This document shows, in pieces, positions 1-6,814 of a stretch of DNA of 10,987 bases. Numbering within the stretch: the first letter of the stretch is position 1; the number at the start of each line of letters is the position of its first letter. The DNA comes from JAQGMV01 sp050260255 (lineage in GTDB: Bacteria; Pseudomonadota; Gammaproteobacteria; Burkholderiales; SG8-41). Location of the stretch: NCBI GenBank assembly GCA_050260255.1, contig JBLNBW010000239.1:1-10987 (forward strand). Reading direction: 5' to 3'. The translations under genes and the position numbers were made by a program. Under the pieces are notes generated by a model. The model did not search any database and was not told where the DNA came from. It saw nothing but the letters and a program-made list of their open reading frames with translations.

Positions 1-32
1 GGTTGCATGGGGTGCGTTCACGTCTCCTCCCT

Positions 33-581
33 TTACGATTTGAGCGCCTCGACCACCACCCAGAAGCCCTGATCGATGCGATTGAGCGCTACGAGCTCGA
101 AGCGTTGCATGAACTGCGGCAGCCACCACGAGCTCGGCTTCTGTATGAGATGCGCGTTGCGGCCGTCCGCAAGGACTTTCATCGCTGGTCCGGTATGGAC
201 GGTAAACACGCCGACGCCGGCGGTGACGCGCTTCAAATCGTCCAGCACGTTCGTCAGATAATCGGGCTCGATGTGCTCCAGCACATCTATGCAGGCCACG
301 AGCTGGCAGGGTCGCGGAGGCGCCGACCAAGCCGGAATCGCCGGATCGTAGTGATGGATCGTGACGTCGATATTGAAGTACTGCTTCAGGGTCTGGCCCA
401 GCCGTCCCTTGCCGGCGCCGTAATCGAGCAGCTCGGTCACACGGTGCGCCTTGACGACTTCCGCCACGAGCGGGGCATAACCGACCGAAGCGGTACCGTA
501 TTCCGGATTCTTGTGCAGCTCCTGCTGCATCCGCCGATACTCTTCGGTAATCAGCGTCGCTGAAGGGCCGGCGCTCGTCAT
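33..581 (-). CDS. Small class I SAM-dependent methyltransferase, substrate unknown
   Basis: Predicted 182-residue cytoplasmic methyltransferase with a Rossmann-type SAM fold. Motif I is DYGAGKGRLG at residues 53-62, an acidic residue after beta2 is D79 (HHYDP), and CIDVLEHI at 97-104 matches the motif IV region common in small SAM methyltransferases. A distinctive C-terminal stretch, DGRNAHLIQKPSSWW (139-153), probably lines the substrate pocket. The frame is open back to 773, but the extra N-terminus is basic, low-complexity and unlike a methyltransferase. I therefore chose the ATG at 581, which begins MTSAGPSATLITEEYRRM and has a weak GGA upstream; ATG 656 is in frame but has no ribosome binding site. 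It is divergent from the YqaA gene and has its own promoter at 712-740. SAM binding is well supported; the acceptor (small molecule, lipid, sugar or protein) cannot be told from sequence. Confidence 0.8.
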   Translation of the reverse strand: MTSAGPSATLITEEYRRMQQELHKNPEYGTASVGYAPLVAEVVKAHRVTELLDYGAGKGRLGQTLKQYFNIDVTIHHYDPAIPAWSAPPRPCQLVACIDVLEHIEPDYLTNVLDDLKRVTAGVGVFTVHTGPAMKVLADGRNAHLIQKPSSWWLPQFMQRFELVALNRIDQGFWVVVEALKS

Positions 582-711
582 AGTAGTCCAGTCATGTAGT
601 TTCCGTCGGCGGCATGTAGGAGCGTCGCGCTTGCCAATGCGCTCTACGGACAGCATGTGGAACGGGATCAGGGGAAAGGGACTCTGCTCGCCGGTTCTGG
701 CGCCGCGGGGC

Positions 712-740
712 ATTATCGAAGAAGGACGCGCAAGCGTCAA
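712..740 (-). promoter_or_regulatory. Sigma70-type promoter for the methyltransferase gene
   Basis: On the minus strand, TTGACG (735-740) and GATAAT (712-717) are separated by exactly 17 bp, with five of six matches to consensus in each hexamer. Transcription would start near 705, giving a leader of roughly 120 nt before the ATG at 581. Inference from consensus only. Confidence 0.6.
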
Positions 741-805
741 TTTGCGCGAGGTATGCGGGATGCCGCAGCCCACCGGCGGCGGGCTCGTGATAAGGTTCGG
801 CCGCC

Positions 806-1201
806 ATGTCCGTATCGCTCTCGTTGTGGGGTCTTTTCCTCTCCAGCTTTCTTGCGGCCACCTTGCTTCCCGGCGGCTCCGAAGCCGTGCTTTACGCCGT
901 GCTCAAAACCCACCCCGACATGTGCTGGGCGGCCATATTCACCGCGACGGCGGGCAACACGCTCGGCGGCATGTCCTCTTATCTCGTCGGCCGTCTTATT
1001 CCCGGCCATTACGACGGCAGAGCGATGATGCTCGCCAAGCGGTATGGCGCGCCCGCGTTGCTGCTGTCGTGGGTGCCGCTCATCGGGGACGCCCTGTGCG
1101 TGGCCGCAGGATGGCTGCGTCTGCAACCGGCGATCGCAGCGTTCTTTATCGCGGCCGGCAAGCTCGCGCGTTACATCGTGGTTGCGTGGATCGCGATGTG
1201 A
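806..1201 (+). CDS. yqaA: YqaA-family small inner-membrane protein (DedA/SNARE-associated-like)
   Basis: 131-residue polytopic membrane protein. Hydrophobic segments lie at about 7-33, 40-62, 83-103 and 107-130. The family signatures are all visible: LPGGSEAVL (21-29), GNTLGG (50-55), LLLSWVPLIGDALCVAAGW (85-103) and GKLARY (118-123). These match E. coli YqaA, which is of similar size. YqaA belongs to the wider DedA/VTT-like group, some members of which move lipids or affect membrane homeostasis; YqaA itself has no firmly assigned function. The ATG at 806 is preceded by AAGG at 792-795, a 10-nt spacing. It stands alone: the methyltransferase upstream is divergent, and 98 bp with a possible promoter separates it from the dehydrogenase operon. 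Length and motifs indicate a complete gene. Confidence 0.88.
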   Translation: MSVSLSLWGLFLSSFLAATLLPGGSEAVLYAVLKTHPDMCWAAIFTATAGNTLGGMSSYLVGRLIPGHYDGRAMMLAKRYGAPALLLSWVPLIGDALCVAAGWLRLQPAIAAFFIAAGKLARYIVVAWIAM

Positions 1202-1231
1202 GACGACGCATCCGACACGATGGCGACGCGG

Positions 1232-1260
1232 TTTACCAGCGGCACCGGACGCTTTAGTAT
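1232..1260 (+). promoter_or_regulatory. Possible promoter for the dehydrogenase operon
   Basis: TTTACC (1232-1237) and TAGTAT (1255-1260) are spaced by 17 bp, about 40 bp upstream of the ATG at 1300. The -35 is imperfect. The position, between the yqaA stop and the first gene of a three-gene operon, is right. Inference from consensus only. Confidence 0.35.
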
Positions 1261-1299
1261 GGCGGTTGCAGCCGCATCGCCCTCCCCGCAGCTCATCAC

Positions 1300-4200
1300 A
1301 TGATCCCGCGTCTACGAGAAATTCCATACAACTACACGTCGTTTTCCGACCGCGAAATCGTCATTCGTCTGCTCGGCGCACGACACTGGCAGCTGGTGAA
1401 CGAGCTGCGCCGCGAACGCCGCACCGGCCGCTCCGCCAAAATGCTCTATGAAGTGCTGGGCGACATGTGGGTCGTGTCGCGAAATCCCTATCTGCAAGAC
1501 GACTTGCTCGAGCATCCGAAGCGGCGCGCGGGCGTGATCTCGGCGATGCGCGAGCGGCTCGATGCGATCAAGGGGCGCCGCGCCACGCCGGACGCGCGCG
1601 TCGACGAGTTGCTCGATGGCGCCTATGCCGCGGTGAACGCGTTCGAGCGCGACTTCGTCGAGACCGCGCAGTTGCGCAAGCGCGTGCTGCGCCGGCTCTC
1701 GCGCGTCACGCGCCGCGACAACATCCGCTTCGACGGCCTTGCGCGCGTCTCGCACGTCACGGACGCGACCGACTGGCGCGTCGAATATCCCTTCGTCGTC
1801 GTGATGCCCGACACGGAGGAAGAAGTGGCGCCGGTCGTCGCCGCATGCATAGATCTCGGCCTTACCATCATCCCGCGCGGCGGCGGCACCGGTTATACGG
1901 GCGGCGCGATACCGCTCACGCGGCTCTCCGCGGTCCTCAATACGGAGAAGCTCGAAGCGCTCGCCCCGATCGAGCATGTGTCCCTGCCCGGCGTGCAGCA
2001 CACCGTCCCGGTCTTGCGCTGCGGCGCAGGCGTCGTCACGCGGCGCGCGATGGAAGCCGCCGAAGCGGCGGGCCTGGTGTTCGCGTGCGATCCGACGTCA
2101 GCGGACGCATCGTGCATCGGCGGCAATGTCGCGGTGAACGCCGGCGGGAAGAAAGCCGTGCTGTGGGGCACGGCGCTCGACAACCTCGCCTCGTGGCGCA
2201 TGGTGACACCGGACGCGCAGTGGATGACCGTGGAGCGTCTCGACCACAACCTCGGCAAAATCCATGACGCGGATAGCGCGCGCTTTCGCGTCACGCGCTA
2301 CGCAGCCGACGGAAAGACGCCGGCCGGCGAGCCGGAAATCCTCGAGATTCCCGGCAGCCACTTCCGGAAAGTGGGCCTCGGCAAGGATGTCACCGACAAG
2401 ACGCTCTCGCTGCCCGGCGTGCAGAAAGAAGGCTGCGACGGGATCATCACCCAGGCGACATTCATCCTGCACAAGATGCCACCCGCGATACGGACGGTGT
2501 GCCTGGAGTTCTTCGGACAAGTCCGCGAAGCGGTGCCGTCCATCGTCGAGATCAAGCGCTATCTCGACCAGCACGAGGATGCAACGCTCGCGGGGCTCGA
2601 GCATCTGGATCAGCGCTATCTGCGTGCGGTCGGCTACGCCACCAAAGCGCGCCGAGCGGGGTTGCCGAAAATGGTGCTCGTCGGCGACATCGTGGGCGAG
2701 GACGAAAAAGCGGTGGCGGCTGCCGCATCGGCTGTCGTGCGCATCGCCAACGGACGCGGCGGTGAGGGCTTCGTCGCCGTTTCTGCCGAGACGCGCAAGA
2801 AGTTCTGGCTCGACCGTTCGCGCACCGCGGCGATCTCCAAGCACACGAACGCGTTCAAGATCAACGAAGACGTCGTGATTCCGCTGGAGCGCCTCGGCGA
2901 TTATTCGGACGGCATAGAGCGCATCAACATCGAGCTGTCGATCAAGAACAAGCTGCGGCTGCTCGACGCGCTCGACGAATTCTTCGGCGGAGAGCTTCCG
3001 CTCTACCAGCAGGCCGAAGCGGTCTCGCCCGAGGAGCTCGTAGGCGATCGCGCAGATCGCGCGAAAGCGGTCATCGCCGAAGCGCGCGGCCGCTGGCAAT
3101 GGCTGCTCGACCATCTGGACACCCCCGTCGATGCGCTCGGCGAAAATGCTTATCTGCCGCCGCTCGCGGCAGCGCGCCACCGCGACGGCACGCTGTTCAA
3201 CGTGCTGCAGGACCATACGCTGCGCGTGTCGTGGAAGGAGGAAGTGCGTGCGCCGCTCATGGAAGCCTTCAGCGGTCGACCGTTCGAGAAAGTCGTGGCC
3301 GGGATGGACGCCGTGCACAAGTCCGTGTTGCGCGGCCGTGTGTTCGTCGCGCTGCACATGCACGCCGGCGACGGCAATGTGCACACGAACATCCCGGTGA
3401 ACTCCGACAACTACGCGATGCTGCAGGAGGCGAACGAAGCGGTCGAGCGCATCATGAAGCTCGCCGTCTCGCTCGACGGCGTGATCTCCGGCGAACATGG
3501 CATAGGCATCACGAAGTTGCAGTTCCTCGATCCCGCACAGGTGGATCGTTTCCGGGAGTACAAGCAGCGCGTCGATCCGAACGGCCATTTCAACAAGGGC
3601 AAGCTGCTGACCGGCGGCGATCTTGCGAATGCCTACACGCCGAGCTTCTCGCTGCTCGGCGCAGAAAGCCTGATTCTCGAGGAATCCGACATGGGCGGCA
3701 TCGCGGATTCGATCAAGGACTGCCTGCGCTGCGGCAAGTGCAAGCCGGTATGCGCGACGCACGTGCCGCGCGCGAACCTGCTCTACAGCCCCCGCAACAA
3801 GATCCTCGCGACGAGTTTGCTCATCGAAGCGTTCCTGTACGAAGAGCAGACCCGGCGCGGCATTTCTCTCGAGCACTTCGAGCAGTTCGGCGACGTGGCG
3901 GACCACTGCACGGTATGCCACAAGTGCTACAACCCGTGCCCGGTCGACATCGATTTCGGCGACACATCGATCGCCATGCGCAACTTCCTGCGCCGGCGCG
4001 GCACGCGAAACTTCAATCCCGGCACGTACGCCTCGATGCTGTTCCTCAACGCCACCGACCCGCGCACCATCAACCTCGTGCGCAAGGGCATGATCGACTG
4101 GGGCTACAAGCTGCAGCGCGTGGCGCACACCGCGGCCAAAGCACTCGGCATGGCGCAACGCCAGACGCAGCATCCCCCGGCGACGGCCGGCAAGCGCGCA

Positions 4201-5127
4201 ATCCGACCGCAGGTCATCCATTTCATCAACAAGCCGATGCCGGGCAATCTGCCGAAAAAGGCCTCGCGCGCGCTGCTCGACATCGAAGATCCGGCGATCG
4301 TCCCGGTGATACGCGATCCGCAGAAGGTGAGCGAGGAATCGGACGCCGTGTTCTATTTTCCGGGATGCGGGTCGGAGCGCTTGTTCAGCCAGGTGGGGCT
4401 CGCGACCCAGGCGATGCTCTACGAGCTCGGCACGCAGACGGTCCTGCCTCCCGGTTACCTCTGCTGCGGTTATCCGCAGACGGCGGCCGGCGAAGCGGAA
4501 AAAGGCCAGCAGATCATCACCGCCAACCGCGTGCTGTTCCATCGCGTCGCCAACACGCTCAATTACCTCGACATCCGCACGGTCATCGTCTCGTGCGGCA
4601 CGTGTATGGATCAGCTCGTCCAGTACGAGTTCGAGAAGATATTTCCGGGCTGCCGACTGCTCGACATCCACGAGTACCTGCTCGAGAAAGGCGTGAAGCT
4701 CGATGGCGTGACCGGCGTGCGCTATATGTACCATGACCCCTGCCATACGCCGATGCGCACGCATCAGCCGATGAAAGTCGTCAACGAGCTCATGAACGCG
4801 CCGGTCGCGCTCAATCCGCGCTGCTGCGGCGAATCGGGAACGTTTGCCGTGTCGCGGCCGGACGTTGCGACGCAAGTGCGGTTCCGCAAGGAAGAGGAAA
4901 TGCGCAAGGGCGCCGAAGCGCTGCGCAGGGACGGCTTCGAGGGCGAAGTGAAAGTACTCACTTCGTGCCCGTCATGCCTGCAGGGGCTCGCACGCTTCAA
5001 CAATGACTCCGACACCGACGCCGACTACATCGTCGTTGAAATGGCGAAGCATCTGCTCGGCACGAACTGGATGGCCGATTACGTCGCGAAAGCGCGCAAC
5101 GGCGGCATAGAGCGGGTTTTGTTGTAG
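1300..5127 (+). CDS. Giant DUF3683 FAD/4Fe-4S/CCG oxidoreductase (D-2-hydroxyacid dehydrogenase-like)
   Basis: 1275-residue multidomain flavoprotein. The N-terminal ~110 residues form the DUF3683-type extension (REIPYNYTSFSDREIVIRLL near the start). An FAD-binding PCMH domain follows, with PRGGGTGYTGG at 192-202 and the SCIGGNVAVNAGG segment near 271-283. The FAD-oxidase C-terminal domain carries HAGDGNVH (688-695) and SGEHGIG (730-736); by analogy with D-2-hydroxyglutarate dehydrogenases, H688, H695 and E732 would bind the active-site metal. Two 4Fe-4S motifs follow (C808/C811/C814/C818 and C870/C873/C876/C880). Two CCG (GlpC/HdrB-like) domains close the protein: C1023, CCG 1055-1057, C1099/C1102; then C1148, CCG 1175-1177, C1223/C1226. 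The architecture resembles E. coli YdiJ with extra sequence at the N-terminus and inserted around 570-675. It likely oxidises a D-2-hydroxy acid and passes electrons through Fe-S centres to an acceptor; the substrate is inferred. The in-frame TAG at 1255 and the lack of other start codons fix ATG 1300, although no good ribosome binding site is visible. First gene of an operon. Confidence 0.9.
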   Translation: MIPRLREIPYNYTSFSDREIVIRLLGARHWQLVNELRRERRTGRSAKMLYEVLGDMWVVSRNPYLQDDLLEHPKRRAGVISAMRERLDAIKGRRATPDARVDELLDGAYAAVNAFERDFVETAQLRKRVLRRLSRVTRRDNIRFDGLARVSHVTDATDWRVEYPFVVVMPDTEEEVAPVVAACIDLGLTIIPRGGGTGYTGGAIPLTRLSAVLNTEKLEALAPIEHVSLPGVQHTVPVLRCGAGVVTRRAMEAAEAAGLVFACDPTSADASCIGGNVAVNAGGKKAVLWGTALDNLASWRMVTPDAQWMTVERLDHNLGKIHDADSARFRVTRYAADGKTPAGEPEILEIPGSHFRKVGLGKDVTDKTLSLPGVQKEGCDGIITQATFILHKMPPAIRTVCLEFFGQVREAVPSIVEIKRYLDQHEDATLAGLEHLDQRYLRAVGYATKARRAGLPKMVLVGDIVGEDEKAVAAAASAVVRIANGRGGEGFVAVSAETRKKFWLDRSRTAAISKHTNAFKINEDVVIPLERLGDYSDGIERINIELSIKNKLRLLDALDEFFGGELPLYQQAEAVSPEELVGDRADRAKAVIAEARGRWQWLLDHLDTPVDALGENAYLPPLAAARHRDGTLFNVLQDHTLRVSWKEEVRAPLMEAFSGRPFEKVVAGMDAVHKSVLRGRVFVALHMHAGDGNVHTNIPVNSDNYAMLQEANEAVERIMKLAVSLDGVISGEHGIGITKLQFLDPAQVDRFREYKQRVDPNGHFNKGKLLTGGDLANAYTPSFSLLGAESLILEESDMGGIADSIKDCLRCGKCKPVCATHVPRANLLYSPRNKILATSLLIEAFLYEEQTRRGISLEHFEQFGDVADHCTVCHKCYNPCPVDIDFGDTSIAMRNFLRRRGTRNFNPGTYASMLFLNATDPRTINLVRKGMIDWGYKLQRVAHTAAKALGMAQRQTQHPPATAGKRAIRPQVIHFINKPMPGNLPKKASRALLDIEDPAIVPVIRDPQKVSEESDAVFYFPGCGSERLFSQVGLATQAMLYELGTQTVLPPGYLCCGYPQTAAGEAEKGQQIITANRVLFHRVANTLNYLDIRTVIVSCGTCMDQLVQYEFEKIFPGCRLLDIHEYLLEKGVKLDGVTGVRYMYHDPCHTPMRTHQPMKVVNELMNAPVALNPRCCGESGTFAVSRPDVATQVRFRKEEEMRKGAEALRRDGFEGEVKVLTSCPSCLQGLARFNNDSDTDADYIVVEMAKHLLGTNWMADYVAKARNGGIERVLL

Positions 5128-5130
5128 GCG

Positions 5131-6231
5131 ATGGCGACCGGTCGCGCTGCAGCATCCCGCCGGTCGCTTTCCGACTATTTCTCCCCCGATTACGCCAGCG
5201 CGCGGGATCGTTTCCGTGAGGCGGCGCGCAGCGCAGGCGCGCAACTCGAAGCCTTGGCGATCGCGGCGTCGGGGCCGAACGGCGAGACGCTGACGACAGA
5301 CATCGCGTGGCTGGGGGCCCCGCATGCGCGGCATGTCGTCGTGCATACCAGCGGCATACACGGCGTCGAAGCGTTTACCGGGTCCGCCGTGCAGCTCGCC
5401 CTGCTCCACGAGGCTCCGCGCGTCGGCCGCGATTGTGCCCTTGCCCTCGTCCATGTGCTCAACCCCTATGGGATGGCATGGCTGCGCCGGGTGAACGAGA
5501 ACAACGTCGATCTCAACCGCAATTTTCTGGGAGAGGACGAATCGTGGTCGGGCGCGTCGCCGTTGTACGCGACGCTCGATCCCTTGCTGAACCCCGCAAC
5601 GCCGCCGCGGCGCGATGCCTTCGTGGCCCGCGCGGTGCTGCGCCTGGTTCGCCACGGCTATCGGGCCGTCAAGCAGGCGGTCGCTCAAGGTCAATACGAT
5701 TTTCCGCAAGGCCTGTTCTTCGGCGGCGCGGGTCTGGAAGAAGGACCTCGCCGCTATATCGAGTGGCTGACGCAGCGGCTGCAGCACGCTCGCCGGGTGC
5801 TCGCCCTCGACGTGCACACCGGTCTCGGACCTTGGGGCGAGGACACCCTGCTCACCGAACCAGGCTACCGAGCGCCTGCGGGGCTCGCCGACGCGCTGGG
5901 GCGGCCGCTGGTCGACCCGTCATCGGGCGAACGAACGAGCTACGTCGTCAAAGGCGGTCTGGCCTCGGGTGTGCGGCGCGCTCTGCCAGACGTCGAGCTT
6001 CATGCGCTCGTGCAGGAGTTCGGGACTTACCCGATACTGCGCGTGATTTCCGCCCTGCGCGACGAGAACAGGGCGCATTTTCATGGGCAAGGCGGCGTCA
6101 GCCATCCGGCGAAGCAGGCTTTGCTGCGCGTGTTATGCCCGGAGGATCCGCGTTGGCGGGATGGCGCCGTCGCGCGGGGCGTTTTGACCGCTCGCGGGGC
6201 CATCGATTGGCTGCAACGGCGACAGGAGTGA
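5131..6231 (+). CDS. DUF2817 protein, M14-like zinc carboxypeptidase/deacylase fold
   Basis: 366-residue protein with the layout of an M14-type metallopeptidase. HGVE at 77-80 gives the HxxE zinc pair (H77, E80), NNVDLNRNF (124-132) supplies the substrate-carboxylate N/R pair (N129, R130), DVHTG has the third zinc ligand H229, and QEFGTY supplies the candidate general base E296. All expected catalytic positions are present, so it should be active. DUF2817 members are related to the succinylglutamate desuccinylase/aspartoacylase and carboxypeptidase group, so the substrate could be a peptide or an N-acyl amino acid. No signal peptide is evident, suggesting a cytoplasmic enzyme. ATG 5131 lies 3 nt after the dehydrogenase stop, with no clear Shine-Dalgarno, so translation is probably coupled. 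The HIT gene follows after 3 nt. Confidence 0.85.
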   Translation: MATGRAAASRRSLSDYFSPDYASARDRFREAARSAGAQLEALAIAASGPNGETLTTDIAWLGAPHARHVVVHTSGIHGVEAFTGSAVQLALLHEAPRVGRDCALALVHVLNPYGMAWLRRVNENNVDLNRNFLGEDESWSGASPLYATLDPLLNPATPPRRDAFVARAVLRLVRHGYRAVKQAVAQGQYDFPQGLFFGGAGLEEGPRRYIEWLTQRLQHARRVLALDVHTGLGPWGEDTLLTEPGYRAPAGLADALGRPLVDPSSGERTSYVVKGGLASGVRRALPDVELHALVQEFGTYPILRVISALRDENRAHFHGQGGVSHPAKQALLRVLCPEDPRWRDGAVARGVLTARGAIDWLQRRQE

Positions 6232-6234
6232 ACG

Positions 6235-6645
6235 ATGGCGTGTGAATTTTGCAGCGGTGTCGGCGGCGAGGTGCTGTGGCGCAGCCCGCGGTGCCGGGTG
6301 GTCTACGTCGACGAGCCGGGCTATCCCGGTTTCTGCCGGGTCATCTGGAATGCGCACGTCAAGGAAATGACCGACCTCGACGGGGGCGACCGGGCTCACT
6401 TCTTGCAGGCGGTCTTCGCCGTCGAAAGCACGCTGCGCCGACTGCTGACCCCGGAAAAGATGAATCTGGCATGCTTGGGCAACGTCACCCCGCATTTGCA
6501 TTGGCACGTGATTCCGCGGTACGCGGACGATCCGCATTTTCCGCTGCCGATCTGGGGGCCGGTACAGCGGGCGGCAGTGCGCGGACCCGACGCTGCATTG
6601 CCTGGCCGCATCGCGCAAGCCCTTACCGCTTCCCTCGGCGGTTAA
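6235..6645 (+). CDS. HIT-family (histidine triad) nucleotide hydrolase/transferase
   Basis: 136-residue histidine-triad protein. The catalytic HxHxH motif is PHLHWHVIPRY, with H87, H89 and H91; H91 would be the nucleophile by family rule. N-terminal C3 and C6 form a CxxC pair, common among bacterial HIT proteins. The GFCRVIWNAHVKEMTDL segment (32-48) matches the core strand and helix of the fold. HIT proteins hydrolyse phosphoramidate or related bonds on nucleotides such as AMP conjugates; the physiological substrate here is unknown. The start is well supported: AGGAG at 6224-6228 lies 6 nt before ATG 6235, overlapping the end of the DUF2817 gene, whose TGA is 3 nt upstream. It is the last gene of the dehydrogenase operon and is followed by a hairpin at 6712-6731. 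Confidence 0.9.
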   Translation: MACEFCSGVGGEVLWRSPRCRVVYVDEPGYPGFCRVIWNAHVKEMTDLDGGDRAHFLQAVFAVESTLRRLLTPEKMNLACLGNVTPHLHWHVIPRYADDPHFPLPIWGPVQRAAVRGPDAALPGRIAQALTASLGG

Positions 6646-6709
6646 GCCGTCCGAACGCAAGGTCTGGATACCGAACGCCGCAGTCCCGCTGTGCGCGTGA
6701 TGGAATTCA

Positions 6710-6745
6710 TAGCAGGGCCGTACAGCCCTGCGCTAGCCTGCTTTT
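6710..6745 (+). terminator. Probable terminator after the dehydrogenase-DUF2817-HIT operon
   Basis: GCAGGGC (6712-6718) pairs perfectly with GCCCTGC (6725-6731) around a CGTACA loop, and outer TAGC/GCTA can extend the stem. CTTTT follows at 6740-6744, somewhat farther from the stem than in a classic intrinsic terminator. It lies 66 bp beyond the HIT stop and before the next gene, where a terminator is expected. Confidence 0.45.
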
Positions 6746-6814
6746 CCATTCAGTGCTGCCGTCGCTCGAACGACCGGCCGCCAGTTGAAGAAAGCACGTC
6801 CCGGGAAAGCGTCC

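Noticed and set aside
582..773. N-terminal extension of the methyltransferase
   Set aside because: The frame is open, but the promoter at 712-740 lies inside it and the added residues are basic and not domain-like. The start at 581 is preferred.
767..785. AGCCC/GGGCT hairpin just upstream of yqaA
   Set aside because: Short, with an internal mismatch, in very GC-rich DNA; no T-tract and no known regulatory RNA pattern.
737..1327. 196-codon minus-strand frame opposite yqaA
   Set aside because: Arg/Gly-rich low-complexity translation; the plus strand encodes clear YqaA motifs.
3099..4736. 545-codon plus-strand open frame within the dehydrogenase
   Set aside because: Arg/Ala-rich +1-type shadow with no domain, inside a continuous well-motified coding frame. 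There is no sign of a frameshift.
2098..4875. 925-codon open frame on the minus strand opposite the dehydrogenase gene
   Set aside because: Its Arg/His/Ala/Val-rich composition, absence of recognisable domains and exact register with GC-rich codons of the plus-strand gene mark it as an antisense shadow. The plus strand carries unmistakable FAD, Fe-S and CCG motifs.
6785..6814. TTG start ten codons upstream of the PilZ-like gene
   Set aside because: An ATG at 6815 has a better purine-rich stretch upstream, and the extra residues are not domain-like.
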